Both the position numbers and the translations under genes were made by a program. This document shows, piece by piece, positions 1-10,152 of a DNA stretch of 64,000 bases; the first letter of the stretch is position 1, and the number at the start of each line of letters is the position of its first letter. Location of the stretch: assembly GCA_963573305.1 (NCBI GenBank), contig OY754329.1, positions 20,982,291 to 21,046,290 of the forward strand, read 5' to 3'. This stretch comes from Pyrrhosoma nymphula. Its lineage: Eukaryota; Arthropoda; Insecta; Odonata; Coenagrionidae. Under the pieces are notes generated by a model. That model was not told where the DNA came from, ran no database searches, and saw nothing but the letters and a program-made list of their open reading frames with translations.

Positions 1-412
1 CTCCTTTTGTGTTCCCTTCATGAGCTATTTTCTCTCTTCCTCTCCCACCACCCTCGTATTCCGTTAATTAGAGAGCCCTCGACGGGTTCATCTTTCGCCG
101 AAATTCGCACCCTGTTGCTCTGGAAACAAAACAAGGATTGCCCGCCTTCCCAACCCTTTCAGAAGACCATTTTTTTGCTTTTGATAGTGGTGTATCGAAG
201 GTTGTTTATTTTTCGGCAGATTTATCCTACCTTTCTTATCATGGGAGACATGAGGGTTAGCTTTTTCTATTAAATCAAGTTTTATTTTGGCCCGAATTTT
301 TATCTGCAGTTTTCTACTGCGTCGCGTCGACTCCATTGCATTGGCGGCGTGGTCCTCGGCTGCTACCCCAGGGTCTCGGGTTTAGTCTTTTTTTTTTAGC
401 ACCCCGGAAATT
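1..412. other. Unique sequence, no gene recognised
   Basis: Short open frames exist on both strands, but none resembles a protein I know and none has splice context. I see no repeat family from elsewhere in the window here. Confidence 0.4.
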
Positions 413-498
413 TGTGTAATGAATGTTGGTGACTACTCACCCCCTGCCATACACCCTTGAGGTGGCTTGCAGGGTATTTTGTAGATGTAGATGTAGAC
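413..498 (+). mobile_element. LINE family A 3' tail fragment
   Basis: This is the last ~85 bp of the family A LINE 3' UTR. It has the GAGGTGGCTTGCAGGGTATT block followed by a short GATGTA tandem tail. The same block ends a copy with RT coding sequence at 27.4-28.2 kb, which gives the orientation. It is strongly 5' truncated. The next fragment, 39 bp away, faces it tail to tail. Confidence 0.75.
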
Positions 499-537
499 AT
501 GAATGTGTGTTCGTCCCTAGATATTTTCATCGTTATA

Positions 538-625
538 TACAAAATACCTTGCAAGCCACCTCAAGGGTGTATGGCAGTGTGTGAGTAGGTACCAACATGC
601 ATTATACTATTCCCTATGTTATACT
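538..625 (-). mobile_element. LINE family A 3' tail fragment (inverted)
   Basis: This is the minus-strand version of the same ~85-bp LINE 3' end, opposed to the preceding fragment. It lacks the GATGTA tandem at its end and diverges by several substitutions. No coding sequence is attached. Confidence 0.7.
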
Positions 626-3059
626 TTTTGTTATACGTCTGTTATATTACTTAATGTAAAAGGTCCTGTCGGCTGTTTCCGAAGAAATTGATAATAAACA
701 TGATAAACTAATCTGCATTAATTTTTTCCCAATGAAAAATGTAGGTATTTACGTGCATATTAAAGTTCACACACCATTGCTTAGGTACTGATTCGCATAC
801 CAAGCCATACCGGTAGAATAGCAGTTAGGAGTGACTGTAGGTAGTCCTTGTTCGTGGAGGTCTAAAACAAAAGGTTGACCAATACAACTAGGGAAGAAAT
901 ATTTACGCCGGAACAAACAAAATAAACTCGAGAGTATCGGGTAAAATCTAGGATTCCAGGAATAGTGATCCTAGCGAGAGCCATGCAGGGTTCCCCAAAA
1001 TAGAGTAAGGGTGTTGTGACGAACATTGTGAAAGCATAACCAACTGTTCGAGTTGTAGACGTAGCACAAGAAAGAGAAATATTCGTGGAACTCTTCATTA
1101 CATGGTGATAAGGTAGTGTTACATTAATTCCGGTCAATTTGTAAAAATACATTTGAAATGACGGCTTTTTCAAGACGTTTCAATGGTCCTAGAGAAGTTA
1201 GAATGGGAAACATCTACGGATTTGACTGATTAAAATTTGGAGTTTGGATGGCCGCTTGAATGAGTAACTGAATTGCATACGACGACGAGGTGTTGTATTG
1301 GAATTGGATATAATATATATATATAGCGAAAAATTCTCGCACTCTATATATGTTAATATCGTAGATATGGTTATTTTATCTCCGTAACCACTCCCAGTTA
1401 TATGCTCTACCTGCCTCCTTAAAGATAATGTGTAAAACCCGAATGGCGATTGGTTCCGAAAACTATGACGTAAATAGTAATGTCTTGATGTATTTGCTGA
1501 GGTGTCATTGTAATCAGTTCTCTCTATCCGAGTGGTCATTCGTGGAATTAATTATATTCTTCTCTGTTTTGAGGAGACTATAGTCTCAATGGGTAGCATA
1601 GAATTTTATATACCTACTGTACAATGTTATTGCGGAATCAATTCTAAATTGCAGAAATATTCCGAAATTAGATCTCTCCCTGTCGTTTATGATTCAAAAC
1701 TGATGCTTTAAAAACTCTTGATAATACAAATAACCACCAATTAAAGGCTAATTAATCATAGGTTTGAAGTGATTACTTTAAGGTTTACTGCTTTCATTAC
1801 ATAGATAAACTCGACAGCAACAAGATAAAATGGCTCAAAATGTTATTAATAATAATTGAAAATAATTTTCAATCAATCAACATGGCTGTGCATTACATGA
1901 GTTTTCTTCAAAATGAAGTAATCCTGTCATATGAAGAATGGCTTTTATATTGACGCCATGTCTCAGAGGAATTTTAAAACTTTCTCTGGAACTGCAGTAA
2001 AGCTGCATAGTTAAAAAGTTAGGGATGAATTAAAACAACAGAAATAGTGAGTGCTTTTGCTCTTTTAATGCAAACGTAATTAAAACAAATGTATTATATA
2101 TAATTGCTGACGATGAACTCGACAACGCTGTATAGCTATCAACATATTATAGTTTCACTCCGGTCCGGCACCTTTGTTTGTTTGCATAGTTTCACTCCAA
2201 TTTTTTTGTTTACTCCTCGAACATAGTTGCCAAGTCTGTTTCAATATGGCGGCTACGGAACGAAAGTAAGACTCTTCATCGCTTTTCAATCATAAATATC
2301 TGCATTAAATAGCCGATAAGGTAACCTGAAAAAAATTCATTGTATCCGTTGATTATTTAATAACCATACGGTCGTTTTTGAGGTAGCCTTGTCGAGGAAA
2401 ATCTCGAGAAATAAAATGTTTAAGTGAGGGACGACACCATTCCGCCATAAGAGCAATGTAATTTGAGGCTGAAAATGACGATTTTCAAATCCTGTTATCA
2501 GCGCTAAATGGCCGATTACCTCCAATTTTTTTTTCACAGATCGACTAAGGCATAAATACTGGGCAATATATGAAAATATCAGGGCATGTTATCGAAGGTC
2601 CTTGTAGTAGAGGTTCTATCTTAAGGAAATCGATTTCATGTGGTATCAGTGGCTGGCATAGTTAGGCTGCGTCCTGACAGTGTGAAGCAATCCATCAAAT
2701 GAAGCGTGCGTCCATTCGAAAATACCTCTTAAGCTCCTTGGATAGTGACCATGCACCATATGTTTGCGTCTTATCTGTGTTTACCTTCGAGTCCGCAATT
2801 CGCCTACTTTCGAAATAGTTTGTTGTCCATAGCTATTCGGACCTGACACATTCCTCTAAATGAGTGCTGAGACATCACAAGCCCATCTTTCTCTGTCGTT
2901 CACGAGACCTCCTTCGTAATGGTAAACTGAGTGTGCAGGATGTCTCTTGAAGGCATGGAGGTCAAGTCGGTCAAAACGCAAAGGTGCCAGACTTCACGTT
3001 GGGAGACGCTTTGCGTTCAAATAAACAGGACGATTATTTTAATATGTGGTGAAAATGTC
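626..3059. other. AT-rich unique DNA, no gene seen
   Basis: I find no recognisable protein, RNA gene or repeat copy here. A short AT dinucleotide run lies at about 1309-1325. A CAATATGGCGGC motif at 2242-2253 matches the YY1-type consensus but stands alone. Short open frames at 862-1539 on the minus strand have no recognisable similarity and look like chance. Confidence 0.45.
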
Positions 3060-3350
3060 TACATCTACATCTACGAAGTACCGTGCAAGCCACCACTAGG
3101 GTGTGTGGCACGGGGTGATTCCACACCAGGCATGCAGCACTCGTCCGAGAACAAATCAGAACCTCGCACGCTCCCCCTGGCGCTAGGCGCAGGCCAAAAA
3201 GCAGTCAGGAGAACAGTCCGCAGTCCAGCCAGAAACTGGAAGAGTGATACGTAAAGGAACATGCAAACATGCAGAGAAATGCTATAGACACATCTTGTGG
3301 TTAATATTACTGATACTGTTAATTTATGAATGCTACATCTACATCTTCAT
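3060..3350 (-). mobile_element. LINE family B 3' UTR copy
   Basis: About 290 bp matches the family B LINE 3' end, also seen at 5.2, 25.5, 29.2 and 29.9 kb. On the minus strand it ends in GGTGGCTTGCACGGTACTTC plus GATGTA repeats. Open frames on both strands here are read-through of this repeat, not genes. Its upstream edge abuts a second short ATCTAC run at about 3343-3360 and then the foldback. Confidence 0.8.
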
Positions 3351-3360
3351 CTACATCTAC

Positions 3361-3824
3361 AAATGTCATGAGTTTCGGTCAAATAATCTTTTTATTTTTA
3401 AACTTTTGCCGACGTTACGGATTTTTATTTATCCATATTCAGGGCTATAAACAAATGATACATGATGTTGAAAAGGTTTGACACTTCTTTTTTGATTACA
3501 TAATGGTTAATTTACAGTCATTAAATATAAAAATACATAGACATAGACATTCAACATTGTTACCTTTAAAGTTTGGTGCTGTTTTTATTTATTTACAATT
3601 TTAATTTGGTTGCTAGGATCTTTAAAGGTAACAATCTTGAATGCCTATGTCTATGTATTTTTATATTTAATGACTGTAAATTAACCATTATGTAATCAAA
3701 AAAGAATTGACAAACATTTAACATCATATATCATTTGTTTATAGCCCTGAATATGGATAAATAAAAATCCGTAACGTCGGCAAAAGTTTAAAAAAATATT
3801 ATTTTACCTAAACTCATGACATTT
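3361..3824. mobile_element. Foldback (snapback) element F0
   Basis: Two nearly identical inverted arms of about 210 bp (3361-3572 and 3619-3824) surround a ~46-bp spacer, so one strand can fold into a long hairpin. Each arm carries a box of the form CTGAATAT, a GGAT/ATCC stem and GTAAC (3414-3442 and 3747-3775). This is a divergent version of the core found in the other foldbacks of the window. There is no coding capacity. Arm identity below 100% indicates some age. Confidence 0.85.
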
Positions 3825-4456
3825 GCACCATATATAAAAAGAGGTCGAGAATAAATACCATTTGGATTATTTTAATGACATTCTTAATTATAATTATTAT
3901 TAATATTAGTAGATAGTCATTGTGAGGCCTTACAGAAGAGGTAGCTAGAACTGGTGGAAAATTTATGAAAACATAGGAGAAGATAAGTGTGGAGAGACAT
4001 TCATTTGTCATAAATGAGAAAAGTCACGTGTTCGACCCCTAATGATTATCGAAGAGGATTTTTATTCAAATATTAAAGTTCGTTCGCTGTTCTTCATCGG
4101 CAACCCGGGTCCCAAGGCGCTGAAGCACCACGAAATGAATGAAATACGACGAGAGTATTTGGGAGGCAAAAAAACCCTTTTCTCACGTGAAAGAGAAGCG
4201 AACTTGGACGAATTTTTATCCGCACCCTTCTGGGATTGGAGGCTCGAACGGCGCTGGACCACTTCTGGAATACTTGTAGATGCACACTTGAAATTCGGCA
4301 AATGCTCAGTTTTCATACTGAGATGAAACCCGATTTTTCAATGGAAACGAGATTATACTCATCCCATTTCATCCTAAAAGTTAAAGTATTCAATTTTCCA
4401 ATCATTGCGATTGCACAACTAATGTGGTACGCATTCACGCACACGGGTGCGAAGAT

Positions 4457-4637
4457 ATAGACCAAAGACGGTGAAAATCGCCATGAAAAAAATCATTTTA
4501 CTTGACCGGGATTCGAACCCGGATATCCCAATTGCCGGTCAGGTGTGTTAGTTAGTTACACAGTGTAGATCCGGGTTTGAGTCCCGGTCAAGTCAAATGA
4601 TTTTTTTTCATGGCGATTTTAACTGTCTTTGGTGTAT
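4457..4637. mobile_element. Head-to-head tRNA-SINE hairpin
   Basis: Inverted arms of ~67 bp (4457-4523 and 4568-4637) surround a ~45-bp loop. Each arm contains a tRNA T-arm/box B (GGTTCGAATCCCGGTC on minus near 4503-4519, GGTTTGAGTCCCGGTC on plus near 4574-4589). The loop holds the 5' tRNA-like half of the minus copy. This is best read as a tRNA-derived SINE duplicated in inverted orientation. An ORF start at 4610 lies inside this repeat and is not a real start. Confidence 0.8.
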
Positions 4638-4639
4638 GT

Positions 4640-5410
4640 TTAAAGTTTTCACTTGTTCACACCGCCCAATATGCAAATACTAATGCGATGCATTATTTTT
4701 TTAACAAACTGATGCACTCTTCTCTGCTAGTGTATTCCGTAAGTTTGGAAGCTTACGGAATACACCACGACGCAATATGTTGGATTAGAGAGTTCTTAGC
4801 CGACCGCGAACAGAGGGTAGTACTAGATGGCGTTAGTTCAGATGTAGTGAAAGTAACATCAGGTGTACCTCAGGGATGTATTATTGGTCCCTTATTGTTC
4901 CTTTTGTATATTAATGACATCACTACCGTTGTTACGAGCGAAATTCGCCTCTTAGCTGATGAGGCAGTGTTTTACAGGGAACTAGGCAATGAGTCTGACA
5001 AGATTGCGTTACAAAAAGACCTAGATGCTATTAATGAATGGTGCAATACTTGGCAGTCAGAATTGAATTTTAATAAGTGCGTTGTTAAGAATTTTTGGAA
5101 AAAGAATAACTCGGTCAACGAAACGTACACAATTAATCAAACAGACTTATCAAATATAGAGTCAGTTGAATACTTAGGTGTAACCCTTACTCAGGACCTG
5201 TCTTGGGGGAAACACGTATCACTCTCCCAGTTTCCGGTCGGACTGCGCACTATTCTCCTGACTGCATGTTGGCCTGCGCATAGCGGCCGGGGAAGCGTGC
5301 GAGGTCCTGATTTGTTTTGGGACGAGTGCTGCATGCCTGGTGTGGAATCACCCCGTGCCACACACCCTAGTGGTGGCTTGCACGGTACTTCGTAGATGTA
5401 GATGTAGAGT
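4640..5410 (+). pseudogene. LINE reverse transcriptase remnant fused to family B tail
   Basis: The open frame encodes the middle of a CR1/jockey-type non-LTR RT. It begins about FNKLMHSSLL and runs through SLEAYGIHHDAICW and SGVPQGCIIGPLLFLLYIND (from base 4859) to the start of a thumb-like segment at EYLGVTLTQDLSWGKHVS. The catalytic FADD box reads LADE (about 4952-4963), so the second aspartate is lost. After 5215 the frame runs straight into the family B 3' UTR and its GATGTA tail. The rest of the RT is missing, apparently through an internal deletion at an ACGTATC-like microhomology. The element is also 5' truncated against the SINE hairpin, so it is not functional. Confidence 0.88.
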
Positions 5411-5773
5411 ATGCTTGTGCTAATTGGCTAATGATGTGCCTTCACTGCCACCAGAGGCCGCCTCACGACTCGCGATGCGAAGGACTGAAGAGATGGGAAC
5501 AATGAGCGCCAGAACATCCCCCCGACTAGATTAACGAGGCGTCTCGCGTATTTCATATCTGTGTCACGTTTGGCACTTGCGTGTGGTGCATGAGAGGGAG
5601 GGGATGGAGTGAGCAATATGATTCATGTCCCTTCTCGCGCACCGCTCGTGTGTTGTGGCACCCTTGTCCCCGGGACCTTCGCGGGGCCAGTTGCGTTCCC
5701 CCGTCGAGGGCAGCCGGCGTTGAGCTACCCTTTCTCGCGGTGACACACAATCCCGTGACGCAGACTGCGTGGT
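5411..5773. other. GC-rich, CpG-containing unique stretch
   Basis: About 360 bp has distinctly higher GC and CpG than its surroundings. It continues after the inserted hAT element at 6575. Short open frames on both strands lack recognisable similarity. It could be an old CpG island or regulatory DNA, but the sequence gives no direct proof. Confidence 0.4.
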
Positions 5774-5781
5774 GGTGTGGG

Positions 5782-6566
5782 TAGGCCTGAGTGATTATTC
5801 GATTAATTGAATCGTCGATTCAATCATTTTTATAATTGTTCGATTATTTTAGCACATCGATGTCGATTGGGGTAATTGACTCGATTGTCAGTTGCTTTAA
5901 AGGTGGCTTTACGCATGGAAGTTGACTTCTATGGAAGTAGCGAGTGCAGTGAAGTATCGATTTTTATCGCTACTTGCAGGTCATAGCTCTGCTTACACAT
6001 TACTTCCAGCTTATCCGCAAATAAATGAATAGCAGAACTAAGGAGGTGAAAGGAGGTAATATCAAACAACCAATGAATCATTAAATCAAAACCCTGCAGG
6101 TACTAAAATCGTATATTAATACGGAAATTATTCGGAAAAATACTTATTATACTCAATTCTAAAGTTCATTTTGGGTTAAATATTGGTTGATTATATCTTT
6201 GTTGACTTCATGATGAAATAAATTATGCGAAACATTTTGTTTTCATCAACGTACATAATAAGATAACTTATTGAATTATTTTGTTGTTTTTCAAATTAGT
6301 TCTTTCATTCTTTTCATTTCCAAAGGAAAGCCGTTGAAAAGCACGGTCCAATTGAGTCCTTGTCAATTAAATGGTTGATGTCAATTAATTGAGCAATGAC
6401 GATTAATTGACACCCATTTCGGTGCCAATTCGTTGCCCTTAGTCAATTAATTGAACTACTTCAATTAATTGTCATTTCTTCAATTCCCAACAATTGAATC
6501 GACCACATTTCCAATTATTCTTATAATTGATCGATATCGATTTTTTTCGATAATCGCACAGGCCTT
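5782..6566. mobile_element. Non-autonomous hAT element, 785 bp
   Basis: The exact 8-bp direct repeat GGTGTGGG (5774-5781 and 6567-6574) flanks a segment with imperfect terminal inverted repeats: TAGGCCTGAGTGATTAT on the left, and AAGGCCTGTGCGATTAT as reverse complement of the right end. An 8-bp target duplication with a TAGG-type end fits the hAT superfamily. The interior is AT-rich with many AATTGA motifs near both ends and no transposase frame. Internal bases 6257-6420 recur as a fragment at 8085-8217. Confidence 0.85.
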
Positions 6567-6900
6567 GGTGTGGGGACGTGGTTCGTTCATCACCGTCTCG
6601 GCGCGGGTGACGATGGCACCAGGAAGTCGTATGGAGGGGAGAAAAATAATCAAAGACAAGGAGTGTAAATGATTTTTTTCTTGTGAATTTCCCACGTGTG
6701 TAATAAAATATACAGGTGCTATGATAGTACAACTCCTGATTGCAGGAGATAATACAAATACATATTCATTGCAATGCCCGAAGAAATGCAGTATTTTGAG
6801 TTACCCCATCCATTTTCATTATAATACCAGTAACTGTGTCCGGCGAGACGTAGTGGGAGGATATCATAATCAAACACAGAATTAGATAGCACTATTTCAC
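6567..6900. other. Continuation of GC-rich host DNA, then unique DNA
   Basis: This is the right flank of the hAT insertion, continuing the CpG-rich stretch up to about 6640 and then AT-rich. I recognise no gene. An open frame from 6469 to 6672 crosses the element boundary and is fortuitous. Confidence 0.4.
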
Positions 6901-7685
6901 GGATTTAATTGAAGTTAGAACGCGTTTCAGCAGTAAAGCCTACATCAGATGGAAAGAATTTCCTTCCAGGAAGCGGCATATGTACAAAACTAGGAAAGGG
7001 AGGGGGAGAGAGGTGTTGTGAAGGAAGAGGGAAGTAAGTGGGGAGGCACTGGTGGTGAGTCATTACATGGTTTAGGGAATGGAATGGCGAGGAGTGGGGA
7101 GTGACATTTGAACAGCTGTTCATTCATTAGGGACTCCTCCCCTTGCTGAACAATTTCAAATTGTTCTAGAGCGTCCTTTCTCCGGCCTTTCCTCTCCACA
7201 TGGAGTATCTCCAGGTCAAACAGGCAGTGGTGTGCTGTGTCCAAAAGGTGTTTGGCCACGGGGAAGACGAGTCCTCTTTCTCCCAACATTTCCGATGTTC
7301 AAGTCATACGGGTAGCAAAGTTCCTACCCGTCTGTCCAATATAACATTTATCACAATCACTGCACCTAATATTGTACACTCCCGACTGAAAGTTGGGGTG
7401 AAATCGGTCCTTTGAGTGGCATTGGAGGCTACCTAACGTCACTGGGTTGTCAAAAGAGATTTCAAGTTGGCCGTTTGGAAAAATTTCTGCTGTTTTGGAA
7501 GAGAGGTTGCCGACATAACGTAATCTACGCCACTTCCTAGGTTCCAGTGGGGGCTGAAAGAGTCCAAATTTTCGTGATGGCTAACTTCTGGCGTTTTTTT
7601 ACGCAGAATGCTATCGATTATATGCCCTTGATAGCCATTCAAAGTAGTTGTCTCTTTATCAGTGTACTGCATGTTCGTTTGCGTT
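6900..7685 (-). pseudogene. Penelope-like element remnant with GIY-YIG domain
   Basis: On the minus strand a frame from about 7540 down to 7300 reads RLRYVGNLSSKTAEIFPNGQ, a spacer, then SGVYNIRCSDCDKCYIGQTG. This is the GVY...YIG core of the GIY-YIG endonuclease that ends PLE proteins. Compensating frameshifts follow (one extra T near the MTEHRKCWEKED-like segment, then a shift back), and the frame resumes at PVAKHLLDTAHHC. The RT domain is missing. After the ORF, near 6921-6950, lies CTGATGT, a short GGC/GCT hairpin and GAAACGCG, matching the core of the window's foldback elements. The element is clearly inactive. Confidence 0.82.
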
Positions 7686-7689
7686 GCAA

Positions 7690-7872
7690 AATCCTAGTTT
7701 CTGTTCTCCTGACTGCTATTTGGTCTGCGCCTAGCGGACGGGGGAACGCGCGACGTCCTGATTTAAACTGGGACGGGTACTGCATGCCCCGTGTGTAATC
7801 ACTCCGTGCCACATAGCCTACATCTACATACTACCCCGCAAGCCACCTCAATAGGCGTGTGGCGGGGGGACA
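7690..7872 (+). mobile_element. LINE family B tail remnant plus opposed tail piece
   Basis: From 7693 to about 7815 there is a diverged copy of the last part of the family B 3' UTR on plus. From 7806 to 7872 a minus-strand tail piece (ACATCTACATACTACC and the AGCCACCTCAA block) meets it end to end. This is another tail-to-tail arrangement. No RT coding sequence remains. Confidence 0.65.
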
Positions 7873-8084
7873 CCAGCCGTTTAAATATAAAAAGGAAGCG
7901 CTCTTATGAAATAACGCCTAGCATTTATTAAAGTCCCTTATTGTTCGGGGGAAAAACGAATTCCCGTACCTAACCGATCGGCAAAATATCTCTCTTAATT
8001 TATCGTTTCTGTCGGACCTGGAAATATTGTGGGGTGACGCGTTGTGTTTCGCTTGAGTGTACAGACTGTTTAATTAATAAAAGC

Positions 8085-8217
8085 TAACTTATTGAATTAT
8101 TTTGTTGTTTTTCAAACAATTTTTCTTTCATTCTTCTAATTTCCAACGGAAAGACTTTGAAAAGCACCGTCCAATTGAGTCCTGTCAGTTAAATGGTTGA
8201 TTTCTTAATTAATTGAC
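8085..8217 (+). mobile_element. Fragment of the hAT element interior
   Basis: About 130 bp matches the interior of the 785-bp hAT element at 6257-6420 with scattered substitutions, including the shared stretch CTTATTGAATTATTTTGTTG. No termini are present. It is followed by a degraded LINE-tail-like sequence at 8218-8275. Confidence 0.7.
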
Positions 8218-8275
8218 ACCTAGCCTAGTGGTGGCTAGCACGATAGGTACTCCGTAGATTATGATGTATATTTTT

Positions 8276-8928
8276 CATCAAGGGCTCCTCCTGGAGTTTT
8301 CTCTAATTCTTGATGTGCTTTCCATACCTCTTTTATTCTTGTTTGTTATTCATTTTTGCTGCTGTCATTCTACATATTTTCTGTTCTGGTTGTAATGGGC
8401 CAAATTTCGGAGCCACACGTTAGCAGTGTCCACAGACCGGGAAAATCGCGAATTATTCGTGAATATTTGGTTTTCTGCGAATACACATATATATCTATTT
8501 CTTCTCTAGGACTCAGTGTTATATTCCTAACAAAACATGATGTGAGTTATGCTACTTCTGGTTTAGTCTTCTTATAATTAATATAAAAATAATACCACTA
8601 AAACTGAATTTTTAATGACTTTATTTTTTCACTTATTTCGTTATTTGCAATTATTTAATTAATTAATTTATACTATGCTATGGGTTTATCTATAAAAATC
8701 CTTATTCTACATAAAAATTGAAAAACTTCACTTTGGCTCATAAAAAAACCGCGATATTATAACTTGGAAATTGTTATAAATTTAACCTCGGAAACCTGGA
8801 AAGATGCATGAATTTCATGTGTTGACTTTTTATGGATATCCTGGTTAGAATAGGTAGATTAAATGTTTTGCATATTTATCTTTTTGTTTTTGTTTCAATT
8901 TATCTTTTTCCTATTAATGTTTAAGGAC
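8276..8928. other. AT-rich unique DNA
   Basis: I see no gene and no repeat copy. A 73-aa open frame at 8356-8577 is not recognisable. Confidence 0.4.
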
Positions 8929-9692
8929 TTCAAACTTTAGTAGATGCACTGGAAAAGCAGTGTGAGAAATACGGAATGAAGATAAATAATAGGAAAACAA
9001 AAGTAATGAGATTCTGTAGGACAAAGAAAGCGAAGCTGGTGATAAGAGTAGGAGGTCACAAACTGGAGCAAGTAGAACAATTTAATTACTTGGGTAGTAC
9101 GCTAGAAGAAAGACGACATAGTAGCAAAGACATTAGGAGGAGAATAGCGCTAGCGAAGGAAGCGTTCAATAATAGAAGGGAGCTGATGACGGGGACCTTA
9201 AGTAAGGATGTAAAAAAGAGGCTGGTGAAGAGCTTGATATGGAGTGTGGCGTTGTATGGGGCGGAAACGTGGACCTTGAGAAAGGAAGACGAAAATAGGC
9301 TGAAGGCTTTTGAGATGTGGGTGTGGAGGAGGATGGAGAAAGTGCGTTGGACGGAAAGGAAGACAAACGAGGAAGTGCTTGACATGGTGGGCGAGGATAG
9401 GAAAATTATAGATGAGATTAGGGGAAGACAGGGTAGGTGGCTAGAAGGGGTAATGAGGGACGATGGTTTGCTGAAGGCCGTGATAGAGGGAAGGATGTTG
9501 GGTAAGCGGGGAAGGGGACGGAAGAGAATCGGTTTTATGGACGGGATGAAGAAAGGTAGGACTTATGCTGAGATGAAGAAAGAAATACAAGAGGTAGAAA
9601 GGGCACGGCACGTGTAAGAGTTCGTTGGATATTCTCTGACTTTCATCACAACCTACCTCTAACCGGTAGATTACTGTAATGAATGAATGAGT
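8929..9692 (+). pseudogene. RTE-like LINE, RT C-terminal end and 3' UTR (copy 1)
   Basis: A 213-aa open frame (8976-9617) encodes the region after the RT palm. It has NNRKTKVMRF, the FNYLGSTLEE block, RRRIALAKEAFNNRREL, the SVALYGAETWTLRKEDENRL block, TNEEVLDMVGE and KRGRGRKRI. This pattern is typical of the C-termini of RTE/craniofacial-development-protein-2-like elements; the exact clade is uncertain. The frame is open upstream to about 8930 (LVDALEKQCEKYGMK), where the copy is 5' truncated. A short 3' UTR ends in AATGAATGAATG. It is the best-preserved of four related copies (also 36.4, 50.0 and 33.9 kb) and lacks all catalytic RT motifs. Confidence 0.88.
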
Positions 9693-9699
9693 TTGTTAA

Positions 9700-9950
9700 A
9701 GAGTTATTCGGCGTAGCGTAGTGGCGTCGTGTGGTGGGTTTGGTGGGTGGGTGGGAGGGGAGTGGGGATGGGGGCGTTTTCGTCGCCTTGTCAAATGACG
9801 AGCGCCATCCGCAGAATCGCTCGCATCTGTGACGCTGCGGTGGGAGGACTTTTTTCTCCTCTCTCCGCAGCCGGTAATTCCTCGACGAGGGGTTTCGTGT
9901 TCGCAGCGCTGCCATCCGGGTGATCCATCCCCCATTGCCCTAATTTTTTG
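9700..9950. other. GC-rich, CpG-containing stretch
   Basis: A GTGG/GGGT-rich tract is followed by CpG-rich sequence. Overlapping open frames on both strands reflect base composition; none is recognisable. It may be regulatory, without direct evidence. Confidence 0.35.
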
Positions 9951-10085
9951 CAGAAGCTCGAATATTTCTCCCGACTTTTTCTCTCAGACTTCTACGGCGT
10001 CGTTAGCGGATATAAGTTGGAATGATGACCTGGGGGCAATACAAATTTCTTGGTGCAATGTTCCACAGAGGAAATGTCATTCGCA

Positions 10086-10152
10086 TTGACCGGGATGCGA
10101 ACCCGGATCCCTTATTTTGCGCCGAGTGCTTTAACGAGTTGAGGTAGTTCGA
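10086..10152 (-). mobile_element. tRNA-derived SINE head
   Basis: On minus, a tRNA-like 5' half with GAGTGCT-type bases leads to GGCGCAAAATAAGGGATCCG and box B GGTTCGCATCCCGGTC. The GGCGC(G)AAAT block is shared with the SINE heads at 38.3 and 59.9 kb. It abuts the start of repeat R3. It does not fold as a full functional tRNA. Confidence 0.65.

Noticed and set aside
2242..2253. YY1-type motif as a promoter marker
   Set aside because: A single 12-bp match without CpG enrichment or transcript signals is expected by chance in 64 kb.
2931..3254. A 107-aa ORF on plus
   Set aside because: It reads through the antisense of the LINE family B 3' UTR, which is repeated several times in the window.
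4610..5395. A 261-aa intact gene on plus
   Set aside because: The start lies in a SINE hairpin, the middle is an RT with a broken catalytic box, and the end is the translated LINE 3' UTR.
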